Shown in pieces: positions 52,656 through 63,881 of a stretch of DNA of 64,000 nucleotides (within the stretch, counting starts at the first letter, position 1; each line of letters opens with the position of its first letter). The DNA is taken from NCBI RefSeq assembly GCF_025960875.1, contig NZ_JAODLR010000004.1:267242-331241 (forward strand). Direction: 5' to 3'. This DNA is from Crystallibacter permensis. GTDB lineage: Bacteria; Actinomycetota; Actinomycetes; Actinomycetales; Micrococcaceae. The notes under the pieces were generated by a model. It searched no databases. It saw nothing but the letters and a program-made list of their open reading frames with translations, and was not told the DNA's origin. Position numbers and translations under genes: made by a program.

Positions 52656-53869
52656 GATCCGGCTGTTCCCGCTGGGTCCGTTCCCGGCTCAAACAATCTG
52701 GGCTCCAGTTCCTGCCAGCCGGGCCCGAATTCCATCATGCTGCCGCGGGCAGCCAGGGCTGGTACCGTTTCGAGATTTCCCGCCGGGGTGGCCCGCAGCA
52801 GCGCCAGCTCCCTGATCTGCCTGCCGGCAGCTGTGCGGTCCAAATGAATGATCACATCCAATGCCGTACTGGCCTGCAGGGCCAGCGCCTGGGGTTCCAA
52901 ACCGGCGAGCGCGCCCATGGCCGCCAGCCTGGCAGGCACACCGGCGGCCGAATTGGCGTGCACGGTGCCGCCCGCCCCGGCATGGCCGGTGTTCATGGCA
53001 GCGAGAAACTCGCGCACCTCTGCGCCCCGGCACTCCCCCACAATCAGCCGGTCCGGACGCATCCGCAGGGCTTGACGGACCAGCTCGCCCAGATCCACGC
53101 TGCCGCTGCCTTCCAGGTTGTTGTGCCGGCTTTGCAGTCCGACAACGTGCGGATGGTCGGGATTGAGCTCGGCCGCGTCTTCGACCAAGACCAGCCGTTC
53201 AAAGGACGCGGAGAGCCCGAGCATCGCGGACAGCAGGGTGGTCTTGCCTGAACCGGTGGCACCGCTGATCAGGAAGTTCAACCGTCCGGCCACCACTGCT
53301 TCCAGGTACGGCAGCCAACCGGAGGAAGGCCCGACCAATTCGGCGAGGGTAAACACGCGGGGCCTGCGGATGCGGATTGACAACAGCGTTCCCTGGGTCG
53401 AAACGGGCGGCAGCACCGCATGAACCCGGTACCCGTCCAGGCGCACGTCCACACACGGGTTGCCGTCGTCGAGCCGGCGGCCGCCGGCGGTCACCAGCCG
53501 GGTAGCCAAGGCGCGGACCTCTGCATCGTTGCCGAAGGTGACCTGGCTTCGCTGCAGGCCCCGCTCCCCGTCGGTCCACACCTCGGAGGGCCCGTTGACC
53601 AGGATGTCCGTGACCGTCCCTTCCAGCGCCAGCCGCTGCAGCGGCCCCAGCCCCCGCAGGTCGGCCGTTAGGTTCTCCACGGCCTCCAGCACACCGTCGG
53701 TGCCCAGAAGCTGGCCGCTCGACTGCACGGCCGCTGCCACGCGGGCTCCGGTGACTGGCGACGGGTCGGACAACACTGCATCCCGGAACGGTGCCAGGTT
53801 GACCGGGGACCCTACAGGCCCGGTTGCGGCACGCCGGCCGCGGGAGCCAGCTGATAAAGCCATCGTCAC
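52652..53869 (-). CDS. tadA: TadA-type pilus/secretion ATPase (CpaF family)
   Basis: 405-residue hexameric motor ATPase of the type II/IV secretion superfamily. LILISGATGSGKTT-type Walker A appears as NFLISGATGSGKTTLLSAMLG; the Asp box is LVLVEDAAELNPDHPHVV; Walker B region is RPDRLIVGECRGAEVREFLAAMNTGHAGAGGTVHANSA, with the His box. TIGR-type 'helicase/secretion neighbourhood ATPase' group. It drives assembly of the pilus with TadB and TadC. Its ATG overlaps the stop of the CpaE-like gene by 4 bases. Confidence 0.92.
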   Translation of the reverse strand: MTMALSAGSRGRRAATGPVGSPVNLAPFRDAVLSDPSPVTGARVAAAVQSSGQLLGTDGVLEAVENLTADLRGLGPLQRLALEGTVTDILVNGPSEVWTDGERGLQRSQVTFGNDAEVRALATRLVTAGGRRLDDGNPCVDVRLDGYRVHAVLPPVSTQGTLLSIRIRRPRVFTLAELVGPSSGWLPYLEAVVAGRLNFLISGATGSGKTTLLSAMLGLSASFERLVLVEDAAELNPDHPHVVGLQSRHNNLEGSGSVDLGELVRQALRMRPDRLIVGECRGAEVREFLAAMNTGHAGAGGTVHANSAAGVPARLAAMGALAGLEPQALALQASTALDVIIHLDRTAAGRQIRELALLRATPAGNLETVPALAARGSMMEFGPGWQELEPRLFEPGTDPAGTAGS

Positions 53870-54960
53870 CGCTCCTTGCTTGGTAGATGTGTGATCTGTT
53901 GTGCCAGCCGTCTGACCAGCCGCCGGATCCTGCGGTTCCGGCCTCTTTCCAACAGCCTTCCGGTTTCCTGCACCAACCCCATCCCGCGAAGCCGAGGAAC
54001 ATACCCCGCGAGTTCAAGGCCGGCCGAAGCCGCCGCCAACTCTTCGTCCAGTCCCGCCGGCAACGGTCCGCGGACCACCGCACTGACTGTCAGCGGGTGC
54101 AGGATTTCCGCCGCGGCCCGGGCCGCAAGAACACCGCGGGTGCCGGAAGGCATCAACAGCAAGGCTTGATCAGCGGTATCCAGCCAGCGGTCCAGTCCCT
54201 GCTGGACCCGTCCGGCGTCAATCACCACAAGCGAAAAACCTTCCGACGCCGCAGCCATAACTCCGCCAATAGCATGCGCCGGTACGTCCATCGCCGGCGA
54301 AGAGGTGTCGCCGCCTCCCCAGGACAGCACGGAGAACCCGTTAGTGACCGGCAAGGAGGCCCTCAGCTGGGCCGGGTTGACGGCTCCCTTCACCCCGGCG
54401 AGATCCGGCCAGCGCAGCCCTGTCAGCGGTTCGGGCGCCAGCCCGATGTCGAGCCCGCCACCGAGCTGGTCAGTATCCACCAACAGGGTGGAAATGCCTT
54501 GTGCCGCCGCCTCCGCGGCGAGCCAGCAGGCCAGCGTGGAACAGCCGATGCCGCCGGTGGCGCCCAGCACGGCCACCACCGTCCCCACGCCGTCCCGCTG
54601 CCTGTTCCTGCTCAAGTACTCCGCCAACCAGGCGGCCGCTTCCGGCAGCACGGCAACCCGGTGAGCGGCAACCATCGCCGCCTGTTCCCAGAGCAGCACG
54701 GATTCCTCCGGGAACCCGGCCACAATGACATCCGCACCCAGCCGGGGCAGCCGGGAGGCGGCATCGCTACCCAGTACCAGGACGCTCCCGTCCGGTACCC
54801 GGCCCAGATCCTGCACGGCTACAATCCGCAGGCCCACTCCGGCTGCGGCAGCGATCCTGGCTACTTCATCGCGCAGTCTGGCAGCCTCGGTGACTAGCAG
54901 TACCTCGGGCATGCCGTGCTCCGGTGTCCACGGCTGGACTGTTGAAATCTGCTCCTGCAT
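53866..54960 (-). CDS. ssd: CpaE-like / septum site-determining protein Ssd
   Basis: 364-residue P-loop protein of the ParA/MinD superfamily. A receiver-like N-terminal domain (VLLVTEAARLRDEVARIAAAAGVGLRIV) precedes the deviant Walker A region VVAVLGATGGIGCSTLACWLAAEAAAQG, DTDQLGGGLDIGLAPE and FSLVVIDAGR. GATGGIGCST lacks the usual signature lysine (KGGxGK[TS]), as in CpaE/Ssd proteins. In M. tuberculosis Ssd (Rv3660c) affects septum formation; in Tad systems CpaE places the machinery at a pole. First gene of the Tad operon, divergent from the polymerase gene. Confidence 0.88.
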   Translation of the reverse strand: MQEQISTVQPWTPEHGMPEVLLVTEAARLRDEVARIAAAAGVGLRIVAVQDLGRVPDGSVLVLGSDAASRLPRLGADVIVAGFPEESVLLWEQAAMVAAHRVAVLPEAAAWLAEYLSRNRQRDGVGTVVAVLGATGGIGCSTLACWLAAEAAAQGISTLLVDTDQLGGGLDIGLAPEPLTGLRWPDLAGVKGAVNPAQLRASLPVTNGFSVLSWGGGDTSSPAMDVPAHAIGGVMAAASEGFSLVVIDAGRVQQGLDRWLDTADQALLLMPSGTRGVLAARAAAEILHPLTVSAVVRGPLPAGLDEELAAASAGLELAGYVPRLRGMGLVQETGRLLERGRNRRIRRLVRRLAQQITHLPSKER

Positions 54961-55136
54961 GTTCCGAGACTGGCGGTCCCTGCGTGCCCCTGACACCTGC
55001 CTGCGCCGGATTGTGCAAACCGCGGGGGCTTTCCGCCGCTGTGGAGGAGAACTGCGGACAGTTTCCATCCCCCTGTCTGCAGGCACCCCACGGCCATCCG
55101 GCAGAGGAAGCTGGCGAAACAGGAGAAACTGGAGAC

Positions 55137-56846
55137 ATGTACATGGTCCTTGCCCCTGCCGCGCCCGGCGCTGGCGCTGCTTCGCCGGACGGGCGGGCCT
55201 TCTGTCTCCAACCCGCGGACGCAACCGGCGCTCCCAACGGCCCCGCCGCCGTCGTAAACCTTGCGGACCTTCCGGGCGCCGTCCGCCGTGCCGAGCAAGG
55301 ACGTGTCCGTTGGGTCTGGGACACGACGCGGAGCAGTTACCTGCCGATGCTCAAGGCGGGAGCGAGCGTGGAGCGTTGTCACGATCTGGCCCTGACCCGC
55401 AACATCCTGTCACTGTCCGAGTTCGTGCCCGGAAGCGATTACGTCCGGTCCTTGCGGCAGGCCGCCGTGACGGACGAAGAACGTGATGGCTTGCCCCGGC
55501 AGGTCCTGCCCGTTCCTGATTCGCCGGATCAGTTCACCCTTTTCGATTCGCCGCAGCCCCGCGGTAGAAGCGTGCAGGAACTGGTCCAGGAGCTGCAGGA
55601 CCAGCTGGCAGCTGTCACCGAGTCATCCCGGCGCGGACGGATCCAGCTGCTGGTGGCCGCCGAATCCGCGGGTGCGCTGATCGCCGTCGAGATGGAATAC
55701 GCCGGCGTGCCCTGGCGCGAAGACATCCACGAGCAGATCCTGTCAGGATTCCTCGGTCCGCGTCCGCGCAACGGCGAGCGCCCCGTGGAGCTGGAGAGGC
55801 TCGCCGCCCGGCTGCGCGAGCTGCTGGATAACCCGCGTTTCAATCCGGACTCCGCCCAGGAGCTGCTGCGCGCCCTGCACCGCGCCGGAATAGAGGTCAA
55901 GAGCACCAGATCATGGGAACTGCAGGAACACAGCCATCCCGCCATTGCCCCGCTGCTCGAATACAAGAAGCTCTCGCGGCTGCATTCGGCCAATGGCTGG
56001 ACGTGGCTGGATACCTGGGTGCGAAACGGCCGGTTCCGGCCCGAGTACATTGTGGGAGGGGTGGTGACGGGACGGTGGGCATCACGCGGCGGCGGGGCGC
56101 TGCAGATTCCGCAGCAGATCCGCGACGCAGCCCGCCCGGATCCCGGGCACAAGCTGGTGGTGGCCGATGCCGCCCAGCTCGAGCCGCGGGTGCTGGCCGC
56201 GTTGGCCCAGGACTCCGCGCTCGCCGCGGCAGCCCGGGGCAAGGACCTGTACCAGGGCATCGCCGACGTCGGATTCGGCGGCGATCGGGCCAAAGCGAAA
56301 GTCGCCATGCTGGGCGCCATGTACGGCGCCACCACGGGCGAATCCGGCCGGCTGGTGCCGCAGCTGACCCGGACCTACCCGCGTGCCATCGGCATCCTCG
56401 AACGGGCCGCGCGGACGGGCGAAGCCGGCGGCATCGTCAGCAGTTATCTGGGGCGAAGCTGCGCCGCTCCCTCGGAACGCTGGGTGGAGTCGCAGCGCAC
56501 CACCACGGCGGAGGAACAGCGCCGTGCGGACAGCATCGCCCGCACCCGGGGACGCTTCACGCGTAATTTCATCGTCCAGTCAACGGCAGCGGAATGGGCC
56601 TTGTGCTGGCTCGCAGAATTACGACGGCGGCTGCGCGCCGCTGCGGCGGACGGCACCTACGTGGGAGAACTCGTGTTCTTCCTGCACGACGAAGTGATGC
56701 TCCACGCGAACGCGGACCAGATCCAGCTGGTGTGCCGGATTGTTGAAGAATCGGCGGCGGAAGCGACGCGGCTGATGTTCGGTCCGATTCCGATCGAGTT
56801 CGCCGTCAGTATCGCCGTGGTGGATTCCTACGCCGACGCGAAGTAG
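55137..56846 (+). CDS. Bifunctional 3'-5' exonuclease/DNA polymerase (PolA family, no 5'-3' exonuclease)
   Basis: 569-residue family A polymerase. The N-terminal 200 residues are a degenerate exonuclease-like domain without obvious DEDD acidic residues. Motif A is LVVADAAQLEPRVLAALA (usual DYSQIELR), motif B RAKAKVAMLGAMYGATTGE (Lys and Tyr-Gly of the fingers), motif C ELVFFLHDEVMLH (the HDE metal site). GRWASRGGGALQIPQQIRDAARPDPGH matches the T/GRLSS...NIP region. GGAGAAACTGGAG precedes the ATG. It is divergent from ssd. Probably an auxiliary repair polymerase of actinobacteria. Confidence 0.88.
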   Translation: MYMVLAPAAPGAGAASPDGRAFCLQPADATGAPNGPAAVVNLADLPGAVRRAEQGRVRWVWDTTRSSYLPMLKAGASVERCHDLALTRNILSLSEFVPGSDYVRSLRQAAVTDEERDGLPRQVLPVPDSPDQFTLFDSPQPRGRSVQELVQELQDQLAAVTESSRRGRIQLLVAAESAGALIAVEMEYAGVPWREDIHEQILSGFLGPRPRNGERPVELERLAARLRELLDNPRFNPDSAQELLRALHRAGIEVKSTRSWELQEHSHPAIAPLLEYKKLSRLHSANGWTWLDTWVRNGRFRPEYIVGGVVTGRWASRGGGALQIPQQIRDAARPDPGHKLVVADAAQLEPRVLAALAQDSALAAAARGKDLYQGIADVGFGGDRAKAKVAMLGAMYGATTGESGRLVPQLTRTYPRAIGILERAARTGEAGGIVSSYLGRSCAAPSERWVESQRTTTAEEQRRADSIARTRGRFTRNFIVQSTAAEWALCWLAELRRRLRAAAADGTYVGELVFFLHDEVMLHANADQIQLVCRIVEESAAEATRLMFGPIPIEFAVSIAVVDSYADAK

Positions 56847-56949
56847 CTGTTATCCACAAGTAACAGAGGGGCCGTGGCACTGGCACCTGCGGTCCCCTTA
56901 GCCTCGTACCAACATTGTTCGACCGGCCCAGTCCGGCAGCTGACAGGGG

Positions 56950-58467
56950 GTGCGGGTGGCCGTCTTGACCATCGATACGGAGGCGATGCTCGTCTCCGCT
57001 GCTGCGGCGGAAGGGGCAGCAGCCAGAGCCGCCGACCTGCGGGTCGACGCGGTCGGGCGGACTGGCGGGGCAGCGGGAATGTCCGGCTGGGAGACCGAAG
57101 CGATGGAATGGGGCAGGGCCTACGACGACGCGGCCGTCCAGATCCTCACCTCACTTGAGCGGCTCGGCTCGGCCTACGCGTCGGCAGGATTCCACACCCG
57201 GGCTGCGGCCGAGCTCTACCGCTTCACGGAGCAACTGGCCAGCGGGAAGGACACTTCCTATGCTGCGCCGCAGGAGCCGGCGGCGCCCGGGCTGTGCCGG
57301 CAACTGCCGGTCACGGCAGTCGGCGGCAGGATCCCGATCCTTCCCGAGTTCGGACAGTTCATTGCCAACGCCGCCGGTCAAAGGTGGCCTTCGGGCGACG
57401 CCGAAGCAATGCGGGCCACCGCTGGTGCCTGGCGAATGGTTGGAGCGGATCTCCGGGCGCTCGGCAGCGCAGCCCTGCGTACCACCACAGCCCCATTGGC
57501 CGGGCAGCGAAGCGCAGACATCGCGCTGCTCGAGTCGCATCAGGACGAGCTGTACAGCAGTGCCATTGCCGTCGCCGAAGGATGTGATGCCCTGGGGCAG
57601 GACTGCGACGAGCTGGCAAGCGCGGTAGAGGAAGCGCATGCCACCCTGGTTCAGGAAGCCCGGGACTTCGCCATGCAGATCGCCGTGCTGATCGGCATGG
57701 GAGCAGTGACAGCCTGGTTGACCGCAGGCGGTGGGCTCATCATTACCACCGGCCTCGCTGCCTCCAGAATCGGCCAGGCCGTAGCGGCCTTCCTTGCTGC
57801 CACCGGCAGGCTCAGTACCCAGGTGACACAGCTGATTGGCAGAACCCTCGACATCTCCCGGAACCTGACCGGCGCTGGAAGGCTGACGGAACTTTCACAG
57901 CGCTCGCTGCCCGGGCCGCTAGGCATGCAGGCGGCCGCGATGGGCACGTTCGCCCGTTCGGCGCTGCAGTCCGCACCCGCGGCCGCTGTCCGGAGCTTTG
58001 CCGCGAAGCACGGTGACAGGCTGCTCAGTGTTGCCGCCAGCGGGCCGGAAGCGTTGCTGCCGGGGGCACTAGCGGGAGTTGTCAGGAAGGAAGCCCAAGG
58101 CGCTGCGGGGATGGTGGCAAAGCAAGTCCGCCCGGTGGCCGGGCGCGCCGGCGTCCGTATGCTCAATCCCGATCTCGTCTCCCCTGCGGTCCTGGGTGTC
58201 TATTCCGCCTACGGCTGGTATTCCCGGGTGAATAACGCAGTGACGGTCTTCGAGAAAGAGGGCTGGTTGGGTTCCGCTCGCCACCGCTCCGGGCCGCCAC
58301 GGGTAGACCCAGTCAACGTCCGGTTTCCGGCGTCGCTGAAGTTCAAGCTTGGGACGGGTCCTCAACTGGAGCGACCGGGCGCAGCGGCGCCGGGATCTCT
58401 TGGGACTGGTCCCAGGGGATTGTCCAGCCCAGATCGTCGAAAAGATGGCCTAGCAGTATCGCGGTGA
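56950..58467 (+). CDS. WXG100-like/CpnT-N-terminal-like protein, C-terminus reads antisense to the Nudix gene
   Basis: 505 residues, Ala-rich and helical. Residues 30-100 hold a WXG-type helical hairpin (GMSGWETEAMEWGRAYDDAAVQILTSLERLGSAYASAGFHTRAAAELYRF). Residues 130-300 (PEFGQFIANAAGQRWPSGDAEAMRATAGAWRMVGADLRALG... and a hydrophobic stretch AVLIGMGAVTAWLTAGGGLIITTGLA) resemble N-terminal secretion domains of CpnT-like toxins and other type VII substrates. No toxin domain follows: the last 42 codons run over the end of the convergent Nudix gene, suggesting 3' truncation. GTG 56950 or 56956 could start it. No ESX genes are nearby. Function is inferred weakly. Confidence 0.65.
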   Translation: MRVAVLTIDTEAMLVSAAAAEGAAARAADLRVDAVGRTGGAAGMSGWETEAMEWGRAYDDAAVQILTSLERLGSAYASAGFHTRAAAELYRFTEQLASGKDTSYAAPQEPAAPGLCRQLPVTAVGGRIPILPEFGQFIANAAGQRWPSGDAEAMRATAGAWRMVGADLRALGSAALRTTTAPLAGQRSADIALLESHQDELYSSAIAVAEGCDALGQDCDELASAVEEAHATLVQEARDFAMQIAVLIGMGAVTAWLTAGGGLIITTGLAASRIGQAVAAFLAATGRLSTQVTQLIGRTLDISRNLTGAGRLTELSQRSLPGPLGMQAAAMGTFARSALQSAPAAAVRSFAAKHGDRLLSVAASGPEALLPGALAGVVRKEAQGAAGMVAKQVRPVAGRAGVRMLNPDLVSPAVLGVYSAYGWYSRVNNAVTVFEKEGWLGSARHRSGPPRVDPVNVRFPASLKFKLGTGPQLERPGAAAPGSLGTGPRGLSSPDRRKDGLAVSR

Positions 58468-59062
58468 AGCCCCAGACGATCACGTTGTGGACGAGGAAGC
58501 CGGGGCTTTTGAAGACCTGTCCTTCCCGCCGGACAACTGTCATTCGCCGGTTGGCGGGATTCAGCAGGTCGGCCACCGGAACCCGGAAGACCTGGGCAGA
58601 CTCGGCGAAGTCGACCACGGCTACCGGCGACGGCGCGGACCACCAGGCAACGACGGGGGTGACCAGAAAGTTGCTGACCGACAGTGGAATCTCCGGCAGC
58701 GTGCCAAGCACTTCCACTCCGGTGGCATCGAGCCCTGTTTCCTCCACTGCTTCACGCAAGGCCGCTGCAATCGGCCCGTCGTCGTCGGGGTCAATTCCGC
58801 CGCCGGGAAACGCCACCTGTCCGGGGTGGGAGGACAACGTGGCCGCCCGTTCCACGAACAGTACGTCCAAGTCATCAGGGACAGCCGACTCATGGAATTG
58901 AGACGGTGTGCTGTCCAGCGCCCCGAACAACAGCAGGACTGCCGCCGCCCGGGAGTCCTCGTCGTCGAGCTCTACGTTGTACCAGCCCTCACGGTCCCGT
59001 ACGGACAGCCGCTCCTCCATGGGGACGCTCAGAAGCTGCTGCAGGTCGGACTTCGCGCTCAT
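58343..59062 (-). CDS. Nudix hydrolase (CoA pyrophosphatase-like)
   Basis: A 239-residue Nudix enzyme. The Nudix box is [34 protein letters not shown], preceded by [19 protein letters not shown]; the L(L/V)TxR-SxxMxSH-PGQxxFPGG form is that of the CoA pyrophosphatase NudL/YeaB group. It would hydrolyse CoA or acyl-CoA to 4'-phosphopantetheine and 3',5'-ADP. The ATG overlaps the nth stop by 4 bases. The convergent WXG-like frame overlaps its 3' end by 125 bases. Confidence 0.88.
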   Translation of the reverse strand: MSAKSDLQQLLSVPMEERLSVRDREGWYNVELDDEDSRAAAVLLLFGALDSTPSQFHESAVPDDLDVLFVERAATLSSHPGQVAFPGGGIDPDDDGPIAAALREAVEETGLDATGVEVLGTLPEIPLSVSNFLVTPVVAWWSAPSPVAVVDFAESAQVFRVPVADLLNPANRRMTVVRREGQVFKSPGFLVHNVIVWGFTAILLGHLFDDLGWTIPWDQSQEIPAPLRPVAPVEDPSQA

Positions 59063-59886
59063 GCATCCAGCTTAAAGCCGGCCGCGCGTAGTTCGGCACG
59101 GCTCTCTCCGGCCCGCATCCTGGCCAGCAGCTCCTCGCGTCCGGGGGCAAGTTCATATTTGAGCAGCTTGGCTGCTTTCTCCGGGTCGACTTCGCCTTCC
59201 CCGAAAGACGGACAAAGTGCTGCTACCGGGCAGACACCGCAGGCCGGCTTCCGGGCGTGGCAGATCCGCCGCCCGTGGAAGATGACCCGGTGCGAGACCA
59301 TCGTCCAGTCTTTGGGTTCGAAAAGCTCTGCAACATCGAACTCGATCTTGACCGCGTCGGTGGCATCGGTCCAGCCGAAACGGCGGGCCAGCCGGCCGAA
59401 GTGGGTGTCCACGCTGATGCCGGGAACGCCGAAGGCATTGGCCAGCACCACGTTTGCCGTCTTCCTCCCCACTCCCGGAAGCGTAACCAGGTCTTCCAGC
59501 CGGCCAGGGACTTCGCCGTCGAACTCGTCGACGATTCTGTTGGACAACGCCAGCACGCTTGCCGTCTTGGCCCGGAAAAATCCTGTGGGCCGGAGCATTT
59601 CCTGCAGCTCGGCTTCATCGGCTTCGGCCATCGCCCGGGCGTCCGGATAGCGGGCGAACAACGCGGGCGTCGTGGCGTTGATGCGGACGTCCGTCGTCTG
59701 GGCCGAGAGCACGGTGGCGATGAGCAGTTCGAAGGGGTTGCGGAAATCCAGTTCCGCAACTGCGTAGGGGTACTGCTCGGCCAGTGTCTTGTTGATGCGG
59801 CGTGCACGGCGTTTGAGCGCCAGCGGGGACTCATCCGGGCTGATTTTGCTGCGCGCCACGGGCCGCTGGCCCTTAAGCGCGTTCAA
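59059..59886 (-). CDS. nth: Endonuclease III
   Basis: 275-residue DNA glycosylase/AP lyase for oxidised pyrimidines. The helix-hairpin-helix is [20 protein letters not shown] with the catalytic Lys, and the catalytic Asp is in [16 protein letters not shown]. The 4Fe-4S cluster is [17 protein letters not shown]. The N-terminal 30 residues are basic, and the C-terminus extends about 40 residues beyond the cluster. It overlaps the Nudix gene by 4 bases and the upstream membrane protein gene by 14, so all three are co-transcribed. Confidence 0.96.
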   Translation of the reverse strand: MNALKGQRPVARSKISPDESPLALKRRARRINKTLAEQYPYAVAELDFRNPFELLIATVLSAQTTDVRINATTPALFARYPDARAMAEADEAELQEMLRPTGFFRAKTASVLALSNRIVDEFDGEVPGRLEDLVTLPGVGRKTANVVLANAFGVPGISVDTHFGRLARRFGWTDATDAVKIEFDVAELFEPKDWTMVSHRVIFHGRRICHARKPACGVCPVAALCPSFGEGEVDPEKAAKLLKYELAPGREELLARMRAGESRAELRAAGFKLDA

Positions 59887-61570
59887 TGTTGGTCAGATCC
59901 CTAAGCACGCCAACCCGGCCGTCGGTGTGCTGCACGAGGAACTCGTCCCCGCGGTCCTGCAGCGCCAGGATCCAGGCGCCCGGTTCCAGCATGAAGGCGA
60001 CTTCACCGGTGTTTTCATCGTATGTCGGGCGGGTACGGCCGACGGCGAACCAGAAGGCCTCATAGGTGACATCCTCGTCGGATTCTTCGACATGTTCGCG
60101 GGTGGCGCTGATCGGTTCAGCGGCGTCCCGTCTGGTCCCTTCCGTGCTTGCGCCCGCAACCGAACCCATGGCCGTAGTTTTCGGCATTTCGGACTCGGTA
60201 TGGTCAGCGGAGCGGTCTTCGGGGCGTCCGGTCTCGACTGTCTGGGCGGCAGGGGCCGTCTGCGAGGCACTCGTCTGCTCGCCGGTGGAGTCACCGGAAG
60301 CAGCTACCGCAGCGTCCGGCTGCTCCTTGTCCGCATCCGGTCCTCTGGATCCCGCACCGGCAATGCTGTCTGCCTCGGTCACTTCCCCACGATCCTGCGG
60401 CCGCGCCGCATCCTTCGCGGCCCGGGCCGATGCAGCTGCACTCGGCTCCTTAGCCGACTGCTTGGCATCGGCTGCAGCGGTCACCTCGTCGTCGGACATC
60501 GGAATGCCTACGGCCTCGCCATCGGCGGCGCCGGGGGCCGTCAGATCCTCGTCGCCGGTTGCTTCACCGTGCCGCGCGGGGACAGTGTCCTTCTTTGAGT
60601 CTGCCTTGCCCGCTTCCGCTGCAGCGGCCACACCGGCCACTCCCGCGGCGCCTGTTCCTGCGGGCGCGGCGAACTGGGCGGCGGAACCGGACGGTGATGC
60701 GGCACCGGCGGACCCATGGGCATGGGCGCCGGTCCTCGCCGCCTCCACCGAAGCGTCCGTCTGCCCGGTAGCGTCATGCGAGCGGTCCTGCGCTGCAACG
60801 CCGGACCGGCCCTGCTCGCGGGCTCCCTTGTCCTTACCTGCAGCATTGGCCCCTGCGTTGGACGCCGCGGCGAATGCTCCGTGAGCGCCGGGGCCGGACA
60901 GGCCCGCAGCCGCCCCGGACGCGGCACCGGCTGTACCTGCAACCCCTGCTGCGGTGGTTGCCTTCGCCCCCGTCGTCGAAGAACCGGCTGCTCCCGCCTT
61001 TACCGCTGGGCCATTCGTCGCGTGCGGCTGTCCCGCGCCGGCTTCTTCCGTCACCGGTTTGGGTGCTTTGGCCCGAGGCGGAACCGCATCCCGGGCAATG
61101 GGATGTGCCGGGATTTCGAGCCGGCCGGCGAAATCGGCCCGGAACTGCGGAATCCATCGTGCGCAAACGGTCGCTGCAAGCAGACCGAGACTGCCGATAA
61201 AGCCGATCGCAGCGCTAAGGCTGAACGCGCTGACCAGCGTCAGGAAGAAATAGCCGACAGTAAACGAGGCCACTACCGAGGCGAACTGATCCACCGACAG
61301 GGATCCGATGCGCAGCTTGGTCTTGGGTGCCAGCCGACGGATGATGAACAGCACCAGCACCATGGCCGGCAGCAGGATACTCAGACCGAGACGGAAGAGA
61401 TTGGCGGAATTCCACTGGTTCAGCCCGATTCCCTGAATGACGGCGGTCGGCAGTACCGACGCCAGGAACAGCAGTACCACGGACAGTCCCACGGCGACGT
61501 CCCGCACAGTGAACGGCCCGGCTACTGCCTCGCTGACGCCGTCCGAAGTGGTTACTGCATGATCTGTCAT
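59873..61570 (-). CDS. Large Ala-rich membrane protein, unknown function
   Basis: 565 residues. Residues 20-140 hold four membrane segments ([93 protein letters not shown]). Residues 180-480 are low-complexity Ala/Gly/Ser/Thr/Asp, probably disordered. The last 70 residues are a compact conserved-looking domain ([65 protein letters not shown]). ATG 61570 is used because GGAG lies 7 bases upstream. No family recognised. Upstream of nth, overlapping it by 14 bases. Confidence 0.7.
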   Translation of the reverse strand: MTDHAVTTSDGVSEAVAGPFTVRDVAVGLSVVLLFLASVLPTAVIQGIGLNQWNSANLFRLGLSILLPAMVLVLFIIRRLAPKTKLRIGSLSVDQFASVVASFTVGYFFLTLVSAFSLSAAIGFIGSLGLLAATVCARWIPQFRADFAGRLEIPAHPIARDAVPPRAKAPKPVTEEAGAGQPHATNGPAVKAGAAGSSTTGAKATTAAGVAGTAGAASGAAAGLSGPGAHGAFAAASNAGANAAGKDKGAREQGRSGVAAQDRSHDATGQTDASVEAARTGAHAHGSAGAASPSGSAAQFAAPAGTGAAGVAGVAAAAEAGKADSKKDTVPARHGEATGDEDLTAPGAADGEAVGIPMSDDEVTAAADAKQSAKEPSAAASARAAKDAARPQDRGEVTEADSIAGAGSRGPDADKEQPDAAVAASGDSTGEQTSASQTAPAAQTVETGRPEDRSADHTESEMPKTTAMGSVAGASTEGTRRDAAEPISATREHVEESDEDVTYEAFWFAVGRTRPTYDENTGEVAFMLEPGAWILALQDRGDEFLVQHTDGRVGVLRDLTNIERA

Positions 61571-61738
61571 AGTCATTCTCCGATCGTCGCGGCCAAAGCA
61601 GGCCTTGGCAGAGCTTGCGCTGGTCTCAGCGTAGTCAAGGAAGGAAGCCATCACTAGCCGAATCGCGGTGTCAGCAGGAGCCGTTCGACATCCTTTTCCA
61701 CCGCTCACCGCAGAATTACGTCCTTTTACATCCGAACA

Positions 61739-61791
61739 TGTGACCCGTGCCACGATGTCCAGACGCAGGGACTAATGTGATGATCAGCACG
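61739..61791 (+). promoter_or_regulatory. Two candidate CRP/GlxR-type sites upstream of acs
   Basis: TGTGACCCGTGCCACG (61739-61754) and TGTGATGATCAGCACG (61776-61791) each have a perfect left TGTGA half and a partial right half (CAC of TCACA). They lie 63-115 bases upstream of the acs start. acs is under cAMP-receptor control in many bacteria, including actinobacteria. The right halves are weak, so this is tentative. Confidence 0.35.
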
Positions 61792-61853
61792 AGTGGCCGC
61801 CCGTCCTCCGGGATGTGCCACGCACAGCCGCAACACCACGAAAGGGTCTTCTT

Positions 61854-63827
<1,974 letters not shown>

Positions 63828-63849
63828 CACCCTTCCGCAGCAGATGCGG

Positions 63850-63881
63850 CGGCCGCCGGCAGGACACCCTGCCGGCGGCCG
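63850..63881 (+). terminator. Terminator after acs
   Basis: A perfect 14-base stem (63850-63863 with 63868-63881) around ACAC, followed by TCCTTCGTTTC. It lies 23 bases after the acs stop codon. Confidence 0.88.
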
